From CAVVKW01 sp963749035 (GTDB taxonomy: Bacteria > Verrucomicrobiota > Verrucomicrobiia > Chthoniobacterales > JAATET01): 64,000 bases of DNA. Position 1 is the stretch's first letter, and every line of letters begins with the position of its first letter. Shown here piece by piece: positions 1-8,147 of this stretch. The stretch is from NCBI GenBank assembly GCA_963749035.1, contig CAVVKW010000005.1, positions 186,001 to 250,000 of the forward strand. Reading direction: 5' to 3'. The notes under the pieces were generated by a model. The model ran no database searches. It was given only the letters and a program-made list of their open reading frames with translations, and was not told the origin of the DNA. The position numbers and the translations under genes were made by a program.

Positions 1-933
1 GAGGAGGTCGAAGGCGTAGAAGTAGAGGGGCGGGCGAGCTTCGCCGCTGTCGTAGGACTGCAGGAGTTGGAATGAAGATCGACCATTTTCGTCGAGCGCA
101 ACGAGTTCGCCGTCGAGGACGGCGCTGCGTGGCGGGAGGGTGGTAATGGCCTCGGCGATCTCGGGGAAGTTGGTGGTGAGGTCGTTTTCGTTGCGCGACA
201 GGAGTCGGGTTTCGGTGCTGCCTTTGAGGGCGAGGGCGCGCCACCCGTCGAACTTGATCTCGTAGAGCCAGTCGCCGGGGGGCGCGGAGTTGGCAGGCTT
301 CGCGGTCATCGGTTTGACGAATTCCGGGACGCGGGCTGACTTGGATTTCGTGGACTTTCGGGCCTTCGTTTTCGGCGGGGCGGTTTTCTCGGCTGGCGTG
401 TTGGCGGCAATTTGTTTCATGGTCCGGCCGGTCAGGACCGAGGTGTCGTCGAGCGTCTTGGAGATCGGTGGATGATCCTCGCCGCCGCGGATGACGAGCC
501 ACTGGTTTTCCTCGCGAAGGCGAACGAGATACCATTCGCCGGTGAGCTTTTTGCCGTGGAGGACAAAGTGAAGTTTACCCTTCTTCGCCAGTTCGCTGGT
601 GGGGGTCTGAGCGTCGAAGGTGCCGTGGTCCCAGACCATCATGGAGCCCCCGCCGTATTCCCCCTTGGGGATATTGCCTTCGAAGGCCCGGTAGTTGAGC
701 GGATGATCCTCGACGTGGACGGCGAGTCGCTTGTCGTCGTGTTTGTAGGGGAGTCCCTTGGGCACGGCCCAGGATTTGAGCGTGCCGCTGATCTCGAGCC
801 GGAGGTCGTAGTGCAGGCGGGTCGCGGCGTGCTTCTGGATCACGAAGCGATTTCCCGAGCCTTCCGCGCGGTGAGCTTTGGGCTCCGTCGTTTTGCGGAA
901 GTTGCGCTTCTTCGTGTAGGCGCTCAGCGACAT
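1..933 (-). CDS. ligD: ATP-dependent DNA ligase D (LigD), 3' end outside window
   Basis: NHEJ ligase that repairs double-strand breaks together with Ku, whose gene lies just upstream on the same strand. The first ~170 residues are the 3'-phosphoesterase (PE) domain, with RLHYDLRLE (His near residue 41) and VEDHPLNY. A Lys/Ala/Pro-rich linker follows, then the start of the adenylation domain with the KFDGW motif (catalytic Lys near residue 224) and, at the window edge, LYFYAFDLL. The ATG at 933 starts MSLSAYTKKR. The frame is open to base 1, giving 311 visible codons. Whether a polymerase domain follows the ligase domain cannot be seen. Domain order PE then ligase is clear. Confidence 0.93.
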   Translation of the reverse strand, partial: MSLSAYTKKRNFRKTTEPKAHRAEGSGNRFVIQKHAATRLHYDLRLEISGTLKSWAVPKGLPYKHDDKRLAVHVEDHPLNYRAFEGNIPKGEYGGGSMMVWDHGTFDAQTPTSELAKKGKLHFVLHGKKLTGEWYLVRLREENQWLVIRGGEDHPPISKTLDDTSVLTGRTMKQIAANTPAEKTAPPKTKARKSTKSKSARVPEFVKPMTAKPANSAPPGDWLYEIKFDGWRALALKGSTETRLLSRNENDLTTNFPEIAEAITTLPPRSAVLDGELVALDENGRSSFQLLQSYDSGEARPPLYFYAFDLL

Positions 934-942
934 CGCGCGGGA

Positions 943-1860
943 TCAGGCGGCCTTCTTGCTCGTCTTCGCCTTCGAGGATTTCGACGTGGTGGATTTTGAC
1001 TTCGTCGACGTTCTTGTTCTGGTCGATTTCGTAGCCGGCTTCTTGCGAGTGCGGGTTTTGGAGGATGATGATTTGCCGGATTTCGCGCTCGTCTCTTCGA
1101 TGCTCCTTTGGAGGACGGCGGCGAGGTCGATGACGTTGGATGGGCGTTTGGTCGGCGTCTTCTCGTCAGGAAGTTCCTTGCCACCGCTGGCGACTTTTTT
1201 GTCGATGAGTTCTTGGAGAGAATCCCGGTATTCGTCCGTGTAATCGTCGGGGTTCCACTTTTCCGTCATGCTGTCGATGAGCTGTAGAGCCATCTTCATT
1301 TCGTTGGCAGCGAGCTTCTGATCCGCGGGGCTCTCGAACTCGGAGGTGTCCCGGAGTTCGTCCGGAAAGTGCATGAGCTCGAGCATGAGGCCGTTGCCCT
1401 GGGGCTTGACGGCGGCGAGGTGTTGCCGAGTCTTGATGACGACGCGCGCCATCGCGATGCGGTTGGACTTTCGAAGCGCGTCGCGGAGGAGGACGTAGGC
1501 TTTGCGACCGGTCTTCTCGGCCTGCATGTAGTAGGGTTTGTTGAAGAGGAGCGGGTTGACCTCGTCGAGATCGACGAAGTTGATGATGTCGACGGTCTGG
1601 GTCGCTTCGATGTCGACGCGGGCAAAGTCCTCGTCTTTGAGGATCACGAATTTCCCCTTTTCGTATTCGTATCCTTTGACGATGTCGTCCCAATCCACCT
1701 CCTTGCCGTCGACTGCGGCGACGCGCTTGTAGTTGACGGGGCTGAGGTCCTTGCCGCGGAGCAGCCGGAAGCGGATGTCTTCGCGGTGCAGGGCGGGGTA
1801 GAGTGAGATGGGGACGGTCACGAGACCGAAGCCGACTGATCCTTTCCAAATTGCTCTCAT
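943..1860 (-). CDS. ku: Non-homologous end-joining protein Ku
   Basis: DNA-end-binding homodimer that recruits LigD in bacterial NHEJ. It opens with the family hallmark MRAIWKGSVGFGLVTVPI and keeps the Ku beta-barrel core (LRGKDLSPVNYKRVA, LPDEKTPTKR). 305 residues is normal length. The last ~50 residues are a Lys/Ser/Thr/Arg-rich tail (KSSSSKTRTRKKPATKSTRT), typical of bacterial Ku and thought to contact DNA. ligD follows 9 bases downstream on the same strand, so the two form an NHEJ operon. Confidence 0.95.
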   Translation of the reverse strand: MRAIWKGSVGFGLVTVPISLYPALHREDIRFRLLRGKDLSPVNYKRVAAVDGKEVDWDDIVKGYEYEKGKFVILKDEDFARVDIEATQTVDIINFVDLDEVNPLLFNKPYYMQAEKTGRKAYVLLRDALRKSNRIAMARVVIKTRQHLAAVKPQGNGLMLELMHFPDELRDTSEFESPADQKLAANEMKMALQLIDSMTEKWNPDDYTDEYRDSLQELIDKKVASGGKELPDEKTPTKRPSNVIDLAAVLQRSIEETSAKSGKSSSSKTRTRKKPATKSTRTRTSTKSKSTTSKSSKAKTSKKAA

Positions 1861-1913
1861 AATAGGGGTGCGGTGACAGGATCAGATCGCGCGCGGGCCC
1901 GTGGAAGGCCGGA

Positions 1914-1931
1914 TGGTGCGCGAGCGCACCA
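1914..1931. terminator. GC hairpin after katE
   Basis: Perfect 8-base arms TGGTGCGC and GCGCACCA (realistic loop of 4-6 bases) lie about 13 bases past the katE stop and before ku. There is no T-run, so this may be a 3'-end stabiliser or an imperfect terminator. Confidence 0.4.
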
Positions 1932-1943
1932 CCCGGGGGCGCC

Positions 1944-4169
1944 TTACGCGATGACCTTGTCGACGTCGCGATTGTGGAAGCGGTGGCTGGCGATCGCTGC
2001 AACGAAGTCTTTGCCGACGGCCGCGGCACCCTTACCGAGAAAGATGCCTTGGTCGGCAGCGTCGTCTCCCGACACGAGATCACCCGCGCCGGTGGCTTGG
2101 AATAACTCTCGACCTTCGCCGGAGGCGGCGATGGGCTTGCCGTGCTTGTAGGCCTCGTCAATGAACCGGAGGGCGTCCGGGAGGCCGGTGAGCATCTCGA
2201 CTGCGTCGGCTCCGCCGGGAACGTAAACGGCGTCGAAGTGCACGGAGGAGGTGTTCGCGTAAGTTTTGGTGGCGATAACTTCGCCGCCGGTGTCCTCGAG
2301 CTCGCCGATGTGCGGGCCGACGATTTCGCTCATCACGTCTTTCGCTTTGAGCAGCTTTTGCAGTGCGGAGACGTCTTTGGCTGAGGTGCCGTCGGCAGCC
2401 AGGATCGCGACCTTGCGGCCCTTGGCCATCTGCGGTTGGTCCTCCTCCATGCTGAGACCCTTGGTCGAGCTGAGCCCCCCGGATGCCGACGTTTCGGTGA
2501 CAGCGTTCTCGAGGAGGCTGAGTTCGTTCGGTTGGTCGGCGGTGCCTTTCGCCGTCTTCGCGCCGGCGGATTTCGGCTCGGTTTTTTCGCCAATGCCCTT
2601 CGCGACTTGATCGCGAAGCGTCGGGTTGATTTGGGCGAGGTGATCGAGCATCCGGACGCGGACGGCGCGGGTCTCGACCTTGCTGAGCTCGAACTTCAGC
2701 GCGTTGACGATGTGATGTTTTTCGATGGGCGTCTGGCTATTCCAGAACAAAGCGGCCTGACCGTAGTGGTTCTCGAAGCTGGGGCTGCGTTCGCGAACTT
2801 TGTGGCCGGACTGGGCTTCCGGGTAACTGACGAAGCCGGGTTTGGGTCCGACCTCCTCGGGGGAATGACCGTCGAGCGACGCGGGTGCGTAGGAGACGCG
2901 CCCTTTGTTAATGGTGGTGCGCATGTGCGCGTCGCGCTGGTTGTTTGAGAAGGGGCAGACGGGCCGATTGATGGGGAGCTCGTGGAAGTTCGGACTACCG
3001 AGGCGGCTGAGTTGGGTGTCGTTGTAGGAGAAATTTCGTCCCTGAAGGAGCGGGTCATTACTGAAATCGATCCCGGGCGGGACGTTTGACGTCATGAAGG
3101 CGACCTGCTCGGTCTCGGCGAAATAGTTGTCGGGATTTCGGTCCAGGACCATGCGGCCGATTCGCTCGACGGGGATGAGGTCCTCCGGCCAGAGCTTGGT
3201 GGCGTCGAGAATGTCGAAGTCGAATTTCATTTCGTCTTCCTGCGCGAGGAGCTGAACGCCGAATTCCCACTCGAAGTGGTTGCCGGCCTCGATCGCGTCG
3301 TGCATGTCGCGGCGATGGAAATCGGGATCCTGGCCGGCGAGCTTGAGCGCTTCGTCCCAGACGAGGGAGTGCACGCCAGCGACGGGCTTCCAGTGAAACT
3401 TCACGAAGGTCGAAACGCCCTGCGCATTGATCAGCCGGAAGGTGTGCACGCCGAAGCCTTCCATCATGGAGAACGAACGTGGGATGGCGCGATCGCTCAT
3501 CACCCACATGAGCATGTGCATCGACTCGGGGGTGAGGGAGAGAAAATCGTAGAACGTGTCGTGCGCGGAGGACGCTTGGGGGATTTCGTTGTTCGGCTCG
3601 GGTTTGACCGCGTGGATGAGGTCGGGGAATTTGATAGCGTCCTGAATGAAGAAGACCGGGATGTTGTTGCCGACGAGATCCCAGTTGCCCTCGGGGGTGT
3701 ACATCTTGACGGCAAAACCGCGGACGTCCCGGGCCGTGTCCGCGGAGCCGCGGGAGCCGGCGACCGTGGAGAACCGAGTGAAGACCGGGGTCTTGAGGGA
3801 GGTGTCGGTGAGAATTTGGGCGGTGGTGTATTTCTCCAGCGATTTGGTGAGTTCGAAGTAGCCGTGCGCCGCCGCACCGCGAGCGTGAACGACGCGCTCG
3901 GGGATGCGCTCGTGGTCGAAATGCTGAATCTTCTCCCGCAGGATCTGATCCTCGAGCAGGGTCGGGCCGCGCACGCCGGCTTTCAGCGAGTCTTGGTCGG
4001 TGCTGATCGGGGTGCCGTGGTTGGTGGTCATCGGCTCGCGATCTTCCGTGGTGACGGTGGCCAGATCGTCCGTCTTCGACGAATTGCTGGCGCGGTCGGA
4101 GCGGAGTTCTGCTTTCTGCCGGGCAGCGGCTGATTTTTTGGACGCGGGGGTGGGTTTACGTTTTTTCAT
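1944..4169 (-). CDS. katE: Large-subunit catalase HPII with C-terminal DJ-1/PfpI domain
   Basis: Haem catalase that dismutates hydrogen peroxide. The catalase core covers roughly residues 60-560, with catalytic His near residue 95 in ERVVHARGAAAHGYFE, the haem-pocket segment VGNNIPVFFIQDAIKFPD, and SYNDTQLSRLGSPNF. A flavodoxin-like DJ-1/PfpI domain from about residue 590 to 741 (RKVAILAADGTS, VYVPGGADAVEM) defines the large-subunit clade. The ATG at 4169 starts MKKRKPTP, a Lys-rich N-terminus usual for HPII. The frame stays open 98 codons further upstream, but that part is low-complexity Arg/Pro-rich and was excluded. Nothing in the upstream sequence identifies a regulator. Confidence 0.95.
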   Translation of the reverse strand: MKKRKPTPASKKSAAARQKAELRSDRASNSSKTDDLATVTTEDREPMTTNHGTPISTDQDSLKAGVRGPTLLEDQILREKIQHFDHERIPERVVHARGAAAHGYFELTKSLEKYTTAQILTDTSLKTPVFTRFSTVAGSRGSADTARDVRGFAVKMYTPEGNWDLVGNNIPVFFIQDAIKFPDLIHAVKPEPNNEIPQASSAHDTFYDFLSLTPESMHMLMWVMSDRAIPRSFSMMEGFGVHTFRLINAQGVSTFVKFHWKPVAGVHSLVWDEALKLAGQDPDFHRRDMHDAIEAGNHFEWEFGVQLLAQEDEMKFDFDILDATKLWPEDLIPVERIGRMVLDRNPDNYFAETEQVAFMTSNVPPGIDFSNDPLLQGRNFSYNDTQLSRLGSPNFHELPINRPVCPFSNNQRDAHMRTTINKGRVSYAPASLDGHSPEEVGPKPGFVSYPEAQSGHKVRERSPSFENHYGQAALFWNSQTPIEKHHIVNALKFELSKVETRAVRVRMLDHLAQINPTLRDQVAKGIGEKTEPKSAGAKTAKGTADQPNELSLLENAVTETSASGGLSSTKGLSMEEDQPQMAKGRKVAILAADGTSAKDVSALQKLLKAKDVMSEIVGPHIGELEDTGGEVIATKTYANTSSVHFDAVYVPGGADAVEMLTGLPDALRFIDEAYKHGKPIAASGEGRELFQATGAGDLVSGDDAADQGIFLGKGAAAVGKDFVAAIASHRFHNRDVDKVIA

Positions 4170-4192
4170 CGAGAGAGGGCGGTCAAGTTGGG

Positions 4193-4296
4193 TCAATACG
4201 AGCAGCCGCGCATCACCACGAGGAGGATGACGGTGCCAACGACGGAGACGAGAAGGGAGCCGAGGCAGCCAAGGCGAGAGGAGAAGAAGCCGAACA
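4193..4296 (-). CDS. Small membrane peptide
   Basis: A 34-residue peptide starting MFGFFSSRLGCLGSLL and ending VVMRGCSY. It holds one strongly hydrophobic segment after a short basic/polar start, like a single-pass small membrane protein. It sits 23 bases upstream of katE on the same strand. A start at 4456 would add 53 Pro/Ala/Arg-rich residues that do not look coding. No function is recognised. The membrane segment and its conserved-looking C-terminus are the only support. Confidence 0.45.
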
Positions 4297-4459
4297 TTCG
4301 GGTGGCGGGTTGAGTTGGATTCGGAGCGGGCGAACGGGGTTGGTTTGCCGCAGGCGCGGCGTGCTTGGAAATATCGTCGGTGTGATGACGTCTGGTTGCA
4401 TCTGGCGGTGCGTATCCGGCCCCTTTCTTTCCGAGTTTTGACGAAGGTCCGGACATTGA

Positions 4460-4495
4460 ACATACTTCTTGCAGGATATGCCTAATGGGGTATGT
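4460..4495. promoter_or_regulatory. Possible ArsR operator at the arsR start
   Basis: Inverted arms ACATAC (4460-4465) and GTATGT (4490-4495) flank the arsR start, and the right arm overlaps the ATG at 4492. ArsR-family repressors usually bind imperfect palindromes at their own promoter. The arms are short and widely spaced, so this is a weak call. Confidence 0.3.
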
Positions 4496-4875
4496 CTTTG
4501 GGGGTGGAGCTGATCTCGATCTACAAATGCCTGTGCGACGAGACGCGGCTGCGCGTCCTGCACCTGCTCGGTCGGCAGCCGCTTTGCGTTTGCCATTTTC
4601 AGCAAATTCTGGAAGCTCCTCAGGTCAAAATTTCCAAGCACCTCGCTTATCTCCGCGAGCACGGAATGGTGGCGACGCGGCGCGAGGGCGCTTGGATCAT
4701 TTATTCGTTACCCAGCGCACCGAGTGCTGAGCTGTCAGCGAATCTGAGCTGTCTGCAGGACTGCGCATCGGAAAATGCCGTTTTTCGTTCCGACCTTCGT
4801 CGAATGAAAGCCGCTCTCAACAGTTGCGGCGGGCCACTCGCGAATTGCTGTAACTCAACCCCAACATCATCATGA
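4492..4875 (+). CDS. arsR: ArsR-family metalloregulator
   Basis: Winged-helix repressor expected to release DNA when arsenite or another thiophilic metal binds. The order is the family's: YKCLCDETRLRVLHLL, then the metal-site helix PLCVCHFQ (Cys-x-Cys), then the recognition helix QVKISKHLAYLREHGMV. The C-terminus adds more Cys (SCLQDC, NSCGG, NCC). 127 residues is usual. The stop overlaps the arsC start in ATGA (4872-4875), so expression is translationally coupled. Confidence 0.93.
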   Translation: MSLGVELISIYKCLCDETRLRVLHLLGRQPLCVCHFQQILEAPQVKISKHLAYLREHGMVATRREGAWIIYSLPSAPSAELSANLSCLQDCASENAVFRSDLRRMKAALNSCGGPLANCCNSTPTSS

Positions 4876-5318
4876 AACGCATCTTATTCGTCTGTATTCA
4901 CAACAGTGCTCGAAGCCAAATGGCCGAGGCCTGGGTCAATCACCTTTGCAACGACCAGTTCGTTGCCGAAAGCGCCGGCCTGGAGCCCGGGACCCTGAAT
5001 CCGCTCGCGGTCAAGGTGATGGCCGAGGAGGGGATCGACATCTCTCAGAATCCCACGAGGTCGGTGTTCGACGTCGCCAAATCGAGTCGGCTTTTCGCGC
5101 ACGTGGTGACCGTCTGCGACGAAGCGAGTGGGGAGCGGTGCCCGATCTTTCCCGGCGTGACGCAGCGATTGCACTGGGGTTTTCCCGATCCCTCGCAGGT
5201 GAGGGGGACCGAGGAAGAGAAACTTCAGGAAGTCCGCCGGATTCGCGACACGATTCGCGCGAAGATCGAGGATTGGTGTGCGAGCGAGGGGAAGGAAGCG
5301 GCCGACAGCGCAGCCTGA
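4872..5318 (+). CDS. arsC: Arsenate reductase, low-molecular-weight phosphatase type
   Basis: Reduces arsenate to arsenite. The N-terminal P-loop is FVCIHNSARSQMAEAW (Cys-x5-Arg), the catalytic motif of thioredoxin-coupled ArsC and LMW tyrosine phosphatases. VVTVCDEASGERCPIFPG contains the further Cys residues used for disulfide relay. HWGFPDPS is the conserved acid segment. 148 residues fits. The gene is second in an arsR-arsC-DUF6428 operon. Confidence 0.94.
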   Translation: MKRILFVCIHNSARSQMAEAWVNHLCNDQFVAESAGLEPGTLNPLAVKVMAEEGIDISQNPTRSVFDVAKSSRLFAHVVTVCDEASGERCPIFPGVTQRLHWGFPDPSQVRGTEEEKLQEVRRIRDTIRAKIEDWCASEGKEAADSAA

Positions 5319-5335
5319 GTCTGCGGGATTGACTG

Positions 5336-5794
5336 ATGAAAATTTCTGAATTTCGCGCGCTTCTCGACGCGCATCCGAGCGCCGAGCTGCAATTCGTCCT
5401 GCCCGACGATGATCTCGTCGAAGCACACGCTCACATCACGGAGGTGGGGCGGGTGGACAAAACGTTCTTTGACTGCGGCGGGCGGAAGCACCGGGAATCG
5501 GCGTGCCTTCTTCAGGCTTGGGTCGCGGACGACACGGATCACCGGCTCGCGCCGGGGAAGTTGTCGAAAATCATCGGTGACGCGGCTCCACTTTTCGACG
5601 GAGAGGATCTGCCAGTTGAAATCGAATACGAGGATTGCAACCTGTCCCAGTTTCCGGTTTTGGACACGGCAAGCGGCGATGGGAGGCTGACGTTCCGGCT
5701 GGGAGAGAAACACGCCGACTGCCTGGCGAAAGACGTGTGCCTACCGACTGCCCCGTCTGCGGATGCGTGCTGCTCGGACGGCGGCTGCTGCTAG
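5336..5794 (+). CDS. DUF6428 family protein of arsenic operons
   Basis: A 152-residue soluble protein whose family is typically found next to arsR and arsC; its activity is unknown. Seen here are an acidic N-terminal domain (EFRALLDAHPSAELQFVLPD), the conserved CGGRKHRESACLLQAWV segment, and a thiol-rich end (CLAKDVCLP, then ACCSDGGCC). The C-terminal Cys cluster could bind arsenite or another soft metal, which is an inference. It begins 17 bases after arsC and is probably in the same transcript. No arsenite efflux pump lies in the window. Confidence 0.8.
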   Translation: MKISEFRALLDAHPSAELQFVLPDDDLVEAHAHITEVGRVDKTFFDCGGRKHRESACLLQAWVADDTDHRLAPGKLSKIIGDAAPLFDGEDLPVEIEYEDCNLSQFPVLDTASGDGRLTFRLGEKHADCLAKDVCLPTAPSADACCSDGGCC

Positions 5795-5876
5795 GGAGTC
5801 TCGTGCGTCGATCGCTGGGTCGTGCGGGCGGAGAAAAGACTCGTATCCGCAACGCGATCTGACGCGCGACTGAGAT

Positions 5877-5912
5877 TTGTGTTTTTTGGGGTTCGCATCT
5901 ACATATCCGGGC
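5877..5912 (+). promoter_or_regulatory. Promoter for the GAF histidine kinase
   Basis: TTGTGT at 5877-5882 and TACATA at 5900-5905 are 17 bases apart. The -10 ends 7 bases before the GTG at 5913, so the transcript would be essentially leaderless. Confidence 0.5.
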
Positions 5913-7142
5913 GTGTCTCGTTCCCACCTCAATGCCTTACGATCAACCGGGTTGCTGGACTCCGATTCGGAAGCGTCGTTTGACCGGCTGACGATGGTGG
6001 TGCAAAAGGCGCTTCGGGTTCCGGTCTCCACCCTTTCGCTGATCGACGAGGATCGGCAATTTTTCAAATCGGGACGTGGACTGCCGCCCCACCTGGTCGA
6101 GGCCAGGCAGACGCCGCTAACGCATTCATTCTGTAAACACGTTGTTTACCAGGACAGTCCGCTGATCGTCGACGACTCGCGGACGCATCCGACGGTGATG
6201 GAGAACCCGGCGATCGCAACGCTGGGCGTCGCGGCTTACGCGGGGATGCCCGTGCGCGACGAGGCCGGGATCGCAATCGGATCACTTTGCGCGATCAGCG
6301 ACGTTCCGCGGGAGTGGACGGCCGATGAGCTGGAAACTCTCAAACTGCTGGCTGAGCAGGCGTCGGCGGAGATCGCCGTGCGATCCACTTCGCTGCGGAT
6401 GGGACTCAATCTCGCGGAGATGCACGCGGCCGAAGCGCGGCGGCAGCAGATGGTTCGTTTGGACCGCCATGATTTGCGGACGCCGCTGAACGCGATTTTG
6501 ATGAGCATCAGTTCGGTGCCGATCCTCGGCGAGGTGAACGAAGCTCAGGAGGAGTGTGTGGCGGTCGCCAAGCGCAACGGACACGCGCTCCTCACGATCC
6601 TCGACCGAATGCTCGAGATCGGGAACATCGACCACCAGGGCACCGGCGCGCTGGACCTCGCCGAACGCCATCCCCGGTCGATCCTGACTCAGGCGGTCGA
6701 GCAAGTGGGCTCGCTGGCGAAGGAGCGGGGAATCGTCCTCCAGCTGGCGGACGCGACGGATCTGCCGACGTTGACGGTGGACGGCGACAAGATCGTTCGA
6801 GTGCTCGTGAACCTGCTTGGTAACGCGATCAAATTTTCCGACGAGGGTGGGCGGGTCTCCGTGTCCGCGAAACTGCGAGAGACCGAGGAGGGTGGCGTGG
6901 AGTTTTCGGTGCGCGATAACGGGATCGGGATTCCGGCCGATCAGGTGGAGCGGATTTTTTTGGAGGGCGTGCACTTGAATGCCGACACGGCAAGTCGCCG
7001 CTCAAGCGGGTTGGGGCTCACGTTTTGCAAAACGGTGGTCGAGGTTCACGGCGGCCAGATCTGGGTCGAGCGTTCGGCGCCGGGCGAGGGCAGCACGTTT
7101 TCGTTTTATCTCCCGACCTCGCTGCCGTCGGCGGAAAAATAG
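5913..7142 (+). CDS. GAF-domain sensor histidine kinase
   Basis: Cytoplasmic two-component sensor with no membrane segment. An N-terminal GAF domain (about residues 10-155: LSLIDEDRQFFKSGRG, THSFCKHVV, GSLCAISDVPREWT) precedes a dimerisation/phosphoacceptor helix with RHDLRTPLNAIL (H-box). The HATPase domain follows with N-box LVNLLGNAIKFSD, G1 VRDNGIGIP and G2 SSGLGLTFCKTVVEVHGG. The GTG at 5913 gives MSRSHLNALRSTGLLDS, the usual opening for GAF kinases. A TTG at 5877 in the same frame coincides with a -35 hexamer. No response regulator is adjacent, so this looks like an orphan kinase. Confidence 0.88.
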   Translation: MSRSHLNALRSTGLLDSDSEASFDRLTMVVQKALRVPVSTLSLIDEDRQFFKSGRGLPPHLVEARQTPLTHSFCKHVVYQDSPLIVDDSRTHPTVMENPAIATLGVAAYAGMPVRDEAGIAIGSLCAISDVPREWTADELETLKLLAEQASAEIAVRSTSLRMGLNLAEMHAAEARRQQMVRLDRHDLRTPLNAILMSISSVPILGEVNEAQEECVAVAKRNGHALLTILDRMLEIGNIDHQGTGALDLAERHPRSILTQAVEQVGSLAKERGIVLQLADATDLPTLTVDGDKIVRVLVNLLGNAIKFSDEGGRVSVSAKLRETEEGGVEFSVRDNGIGIPADQVERIFLEGVHLNADTASRRSSGLGLTFCKTVVEVHGGQIWVERSAPGEGSTFSFYLPTSLPSAEK

Positions 7143-7210
7143 GGCGCGCTCCGCGATGGGTGCCCGGGTGCGACCGCGGCGGATGGTCGCGCGGTGAGTG
7201 GGAAAGAAAA

Positions 7211-7247
7211 TTGTCATTTGGAGCGTTCCGAAATAATAGTCCGCCCG
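7211..7247 (+). promoter_or_regulatory. purC promoter
   Basis: TTGTCA at 7211-7216, a 17-base spacer, then TAATAG at 7234-7239. The hexamer is followed by TCCGCCCG and the ATG at 7248, consistent with a leaderless start. Confidence 0.5.
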
Positions 7248-8147
7248 ATGGACGTTCTGAGTGTGGACCTGCCGGGTATCAAGAAACTGCGCAGCGGCAA
7301 GGTGCGGGAGGTCTTTGACCTTGGCGACCGGCTGCTCATCGTTTCGACGGATCGGATCTCCGCGTTCGACTGCATCCTGCCGACTCCGATTCCGGACAAA
7401 GGGCGGGTGCTCACGCAGCTGTCCCGGTTTTGGTTCGAGCGGCTGGACTTTGTTCCCAATCACTTGAGCACCCTGGGGCCGGGTGCCTACCCGGAAGTGC
7501 TGAAGCCGCACGAGGAGCTATTGGCCGGGCGGTCGATGTTCGTGGAGCGCGCGCTGCCGCTGCCGGTCGAGTGCGTGGTCCGAGGCTATCTTGCGGGGTC
7601 GGGCTGGGAGGATTATCAAAGAACCGGTGGGATCCGCGGACACAAGTTGCCGCCAGGACTGCGCCAAGCAGAGAAGCTACCCGAGCCGATCTTTACGCCG
7701 TCGACGAAGGCGACATCCGGGCACGATGAGAACATCTCCTGGCACCAGTGCCGGGGCTTGTTGGGAGACGAGGTGGCGATCCAGGTCCGGGATTGGAGCA
7801 TCGAGCTCTACGAGCACGCGCGGGCGATGGCGGCTCAGCGCGGCATCCTGATCGCGGATACGAAATTTGAATTTGGGATGGTCGGGGGCGACATCGTTCT
7901 GATCGACGAGTGCCTGACGCCGGATTCCTCGCGCTTCTGGCAGACGGACGAATACGAGATCGGGACAAGTCCGATGAGTTTCGACAAACAATACGTGCGC
8001 GATTACCTCGAGACGTTGGATTGGGACAAATCGGATCCAGCGCCGGAGTTGCCGCCGAACGTGGCACAGCGGACCTCCGAGAAATACGTCGAAGCCTACA
8101 CGCGCTTGACTGGTCTGAAGTTCAAACCGTCCGGTCTTGGCCTCTGA
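7248..8147 (+). CDS. purC: Phosphoribosylaminoimidazole-succinocarboxamide synthase
   Basis: Purine biosynthesis step joining CAIR and aspartate with ATP to make SAICAR. Motifs are SGKVREVFDLGDRLLIV, DRISAFDCILPTPIPDKG, CVVRGYLAGSGWEDYQ, IFTPSTKATSGHDENIS and LIADTKFEFG. At 299 residues it is the longer (yeast-like) form. The ATG at 7248 gives MDVLSVDLPGIKKLRSGKVREV. Its stop overlaps the xerD-like start (TGATG, 8145-8149), so the two are translationally coupled. Confidence 0.95.
   Translation: MDVLSVDLPGIKKLRSGKVREVFDLGDRLLIVSTDRISAFDCILPTPIPDKGRVLTQLSRFWFERLDFVPNHLSTLGPGAYPEVLKPHEELLAGRSMFVERALPLPVECVVRGYLAGSGWEDYQRTGGIRGHKLPPGLRQAEKLPEPIFTPSTKATSGHDENISWHQCRGLLGDEVAIQVRDWSIELYEHARAMAAQRGILIADTKFEFGMVGGDIVLIDECLTPDSSRFWQTDEYEIGTSPMSFDKQYVRDYLETLDWDKSDPAPELPPNVAQRTSEKYVEAYTRLTGLKFKPSGLGL

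Noticed and set aside
4170..4463. N-terminal extension of the catalase frame by 98 codons
   Set aside because: The extra residues are Arg/Pro/Ser-rich, overlap a better small-protein reading in another frame, and MKKRKPTP is a typical HPII start.
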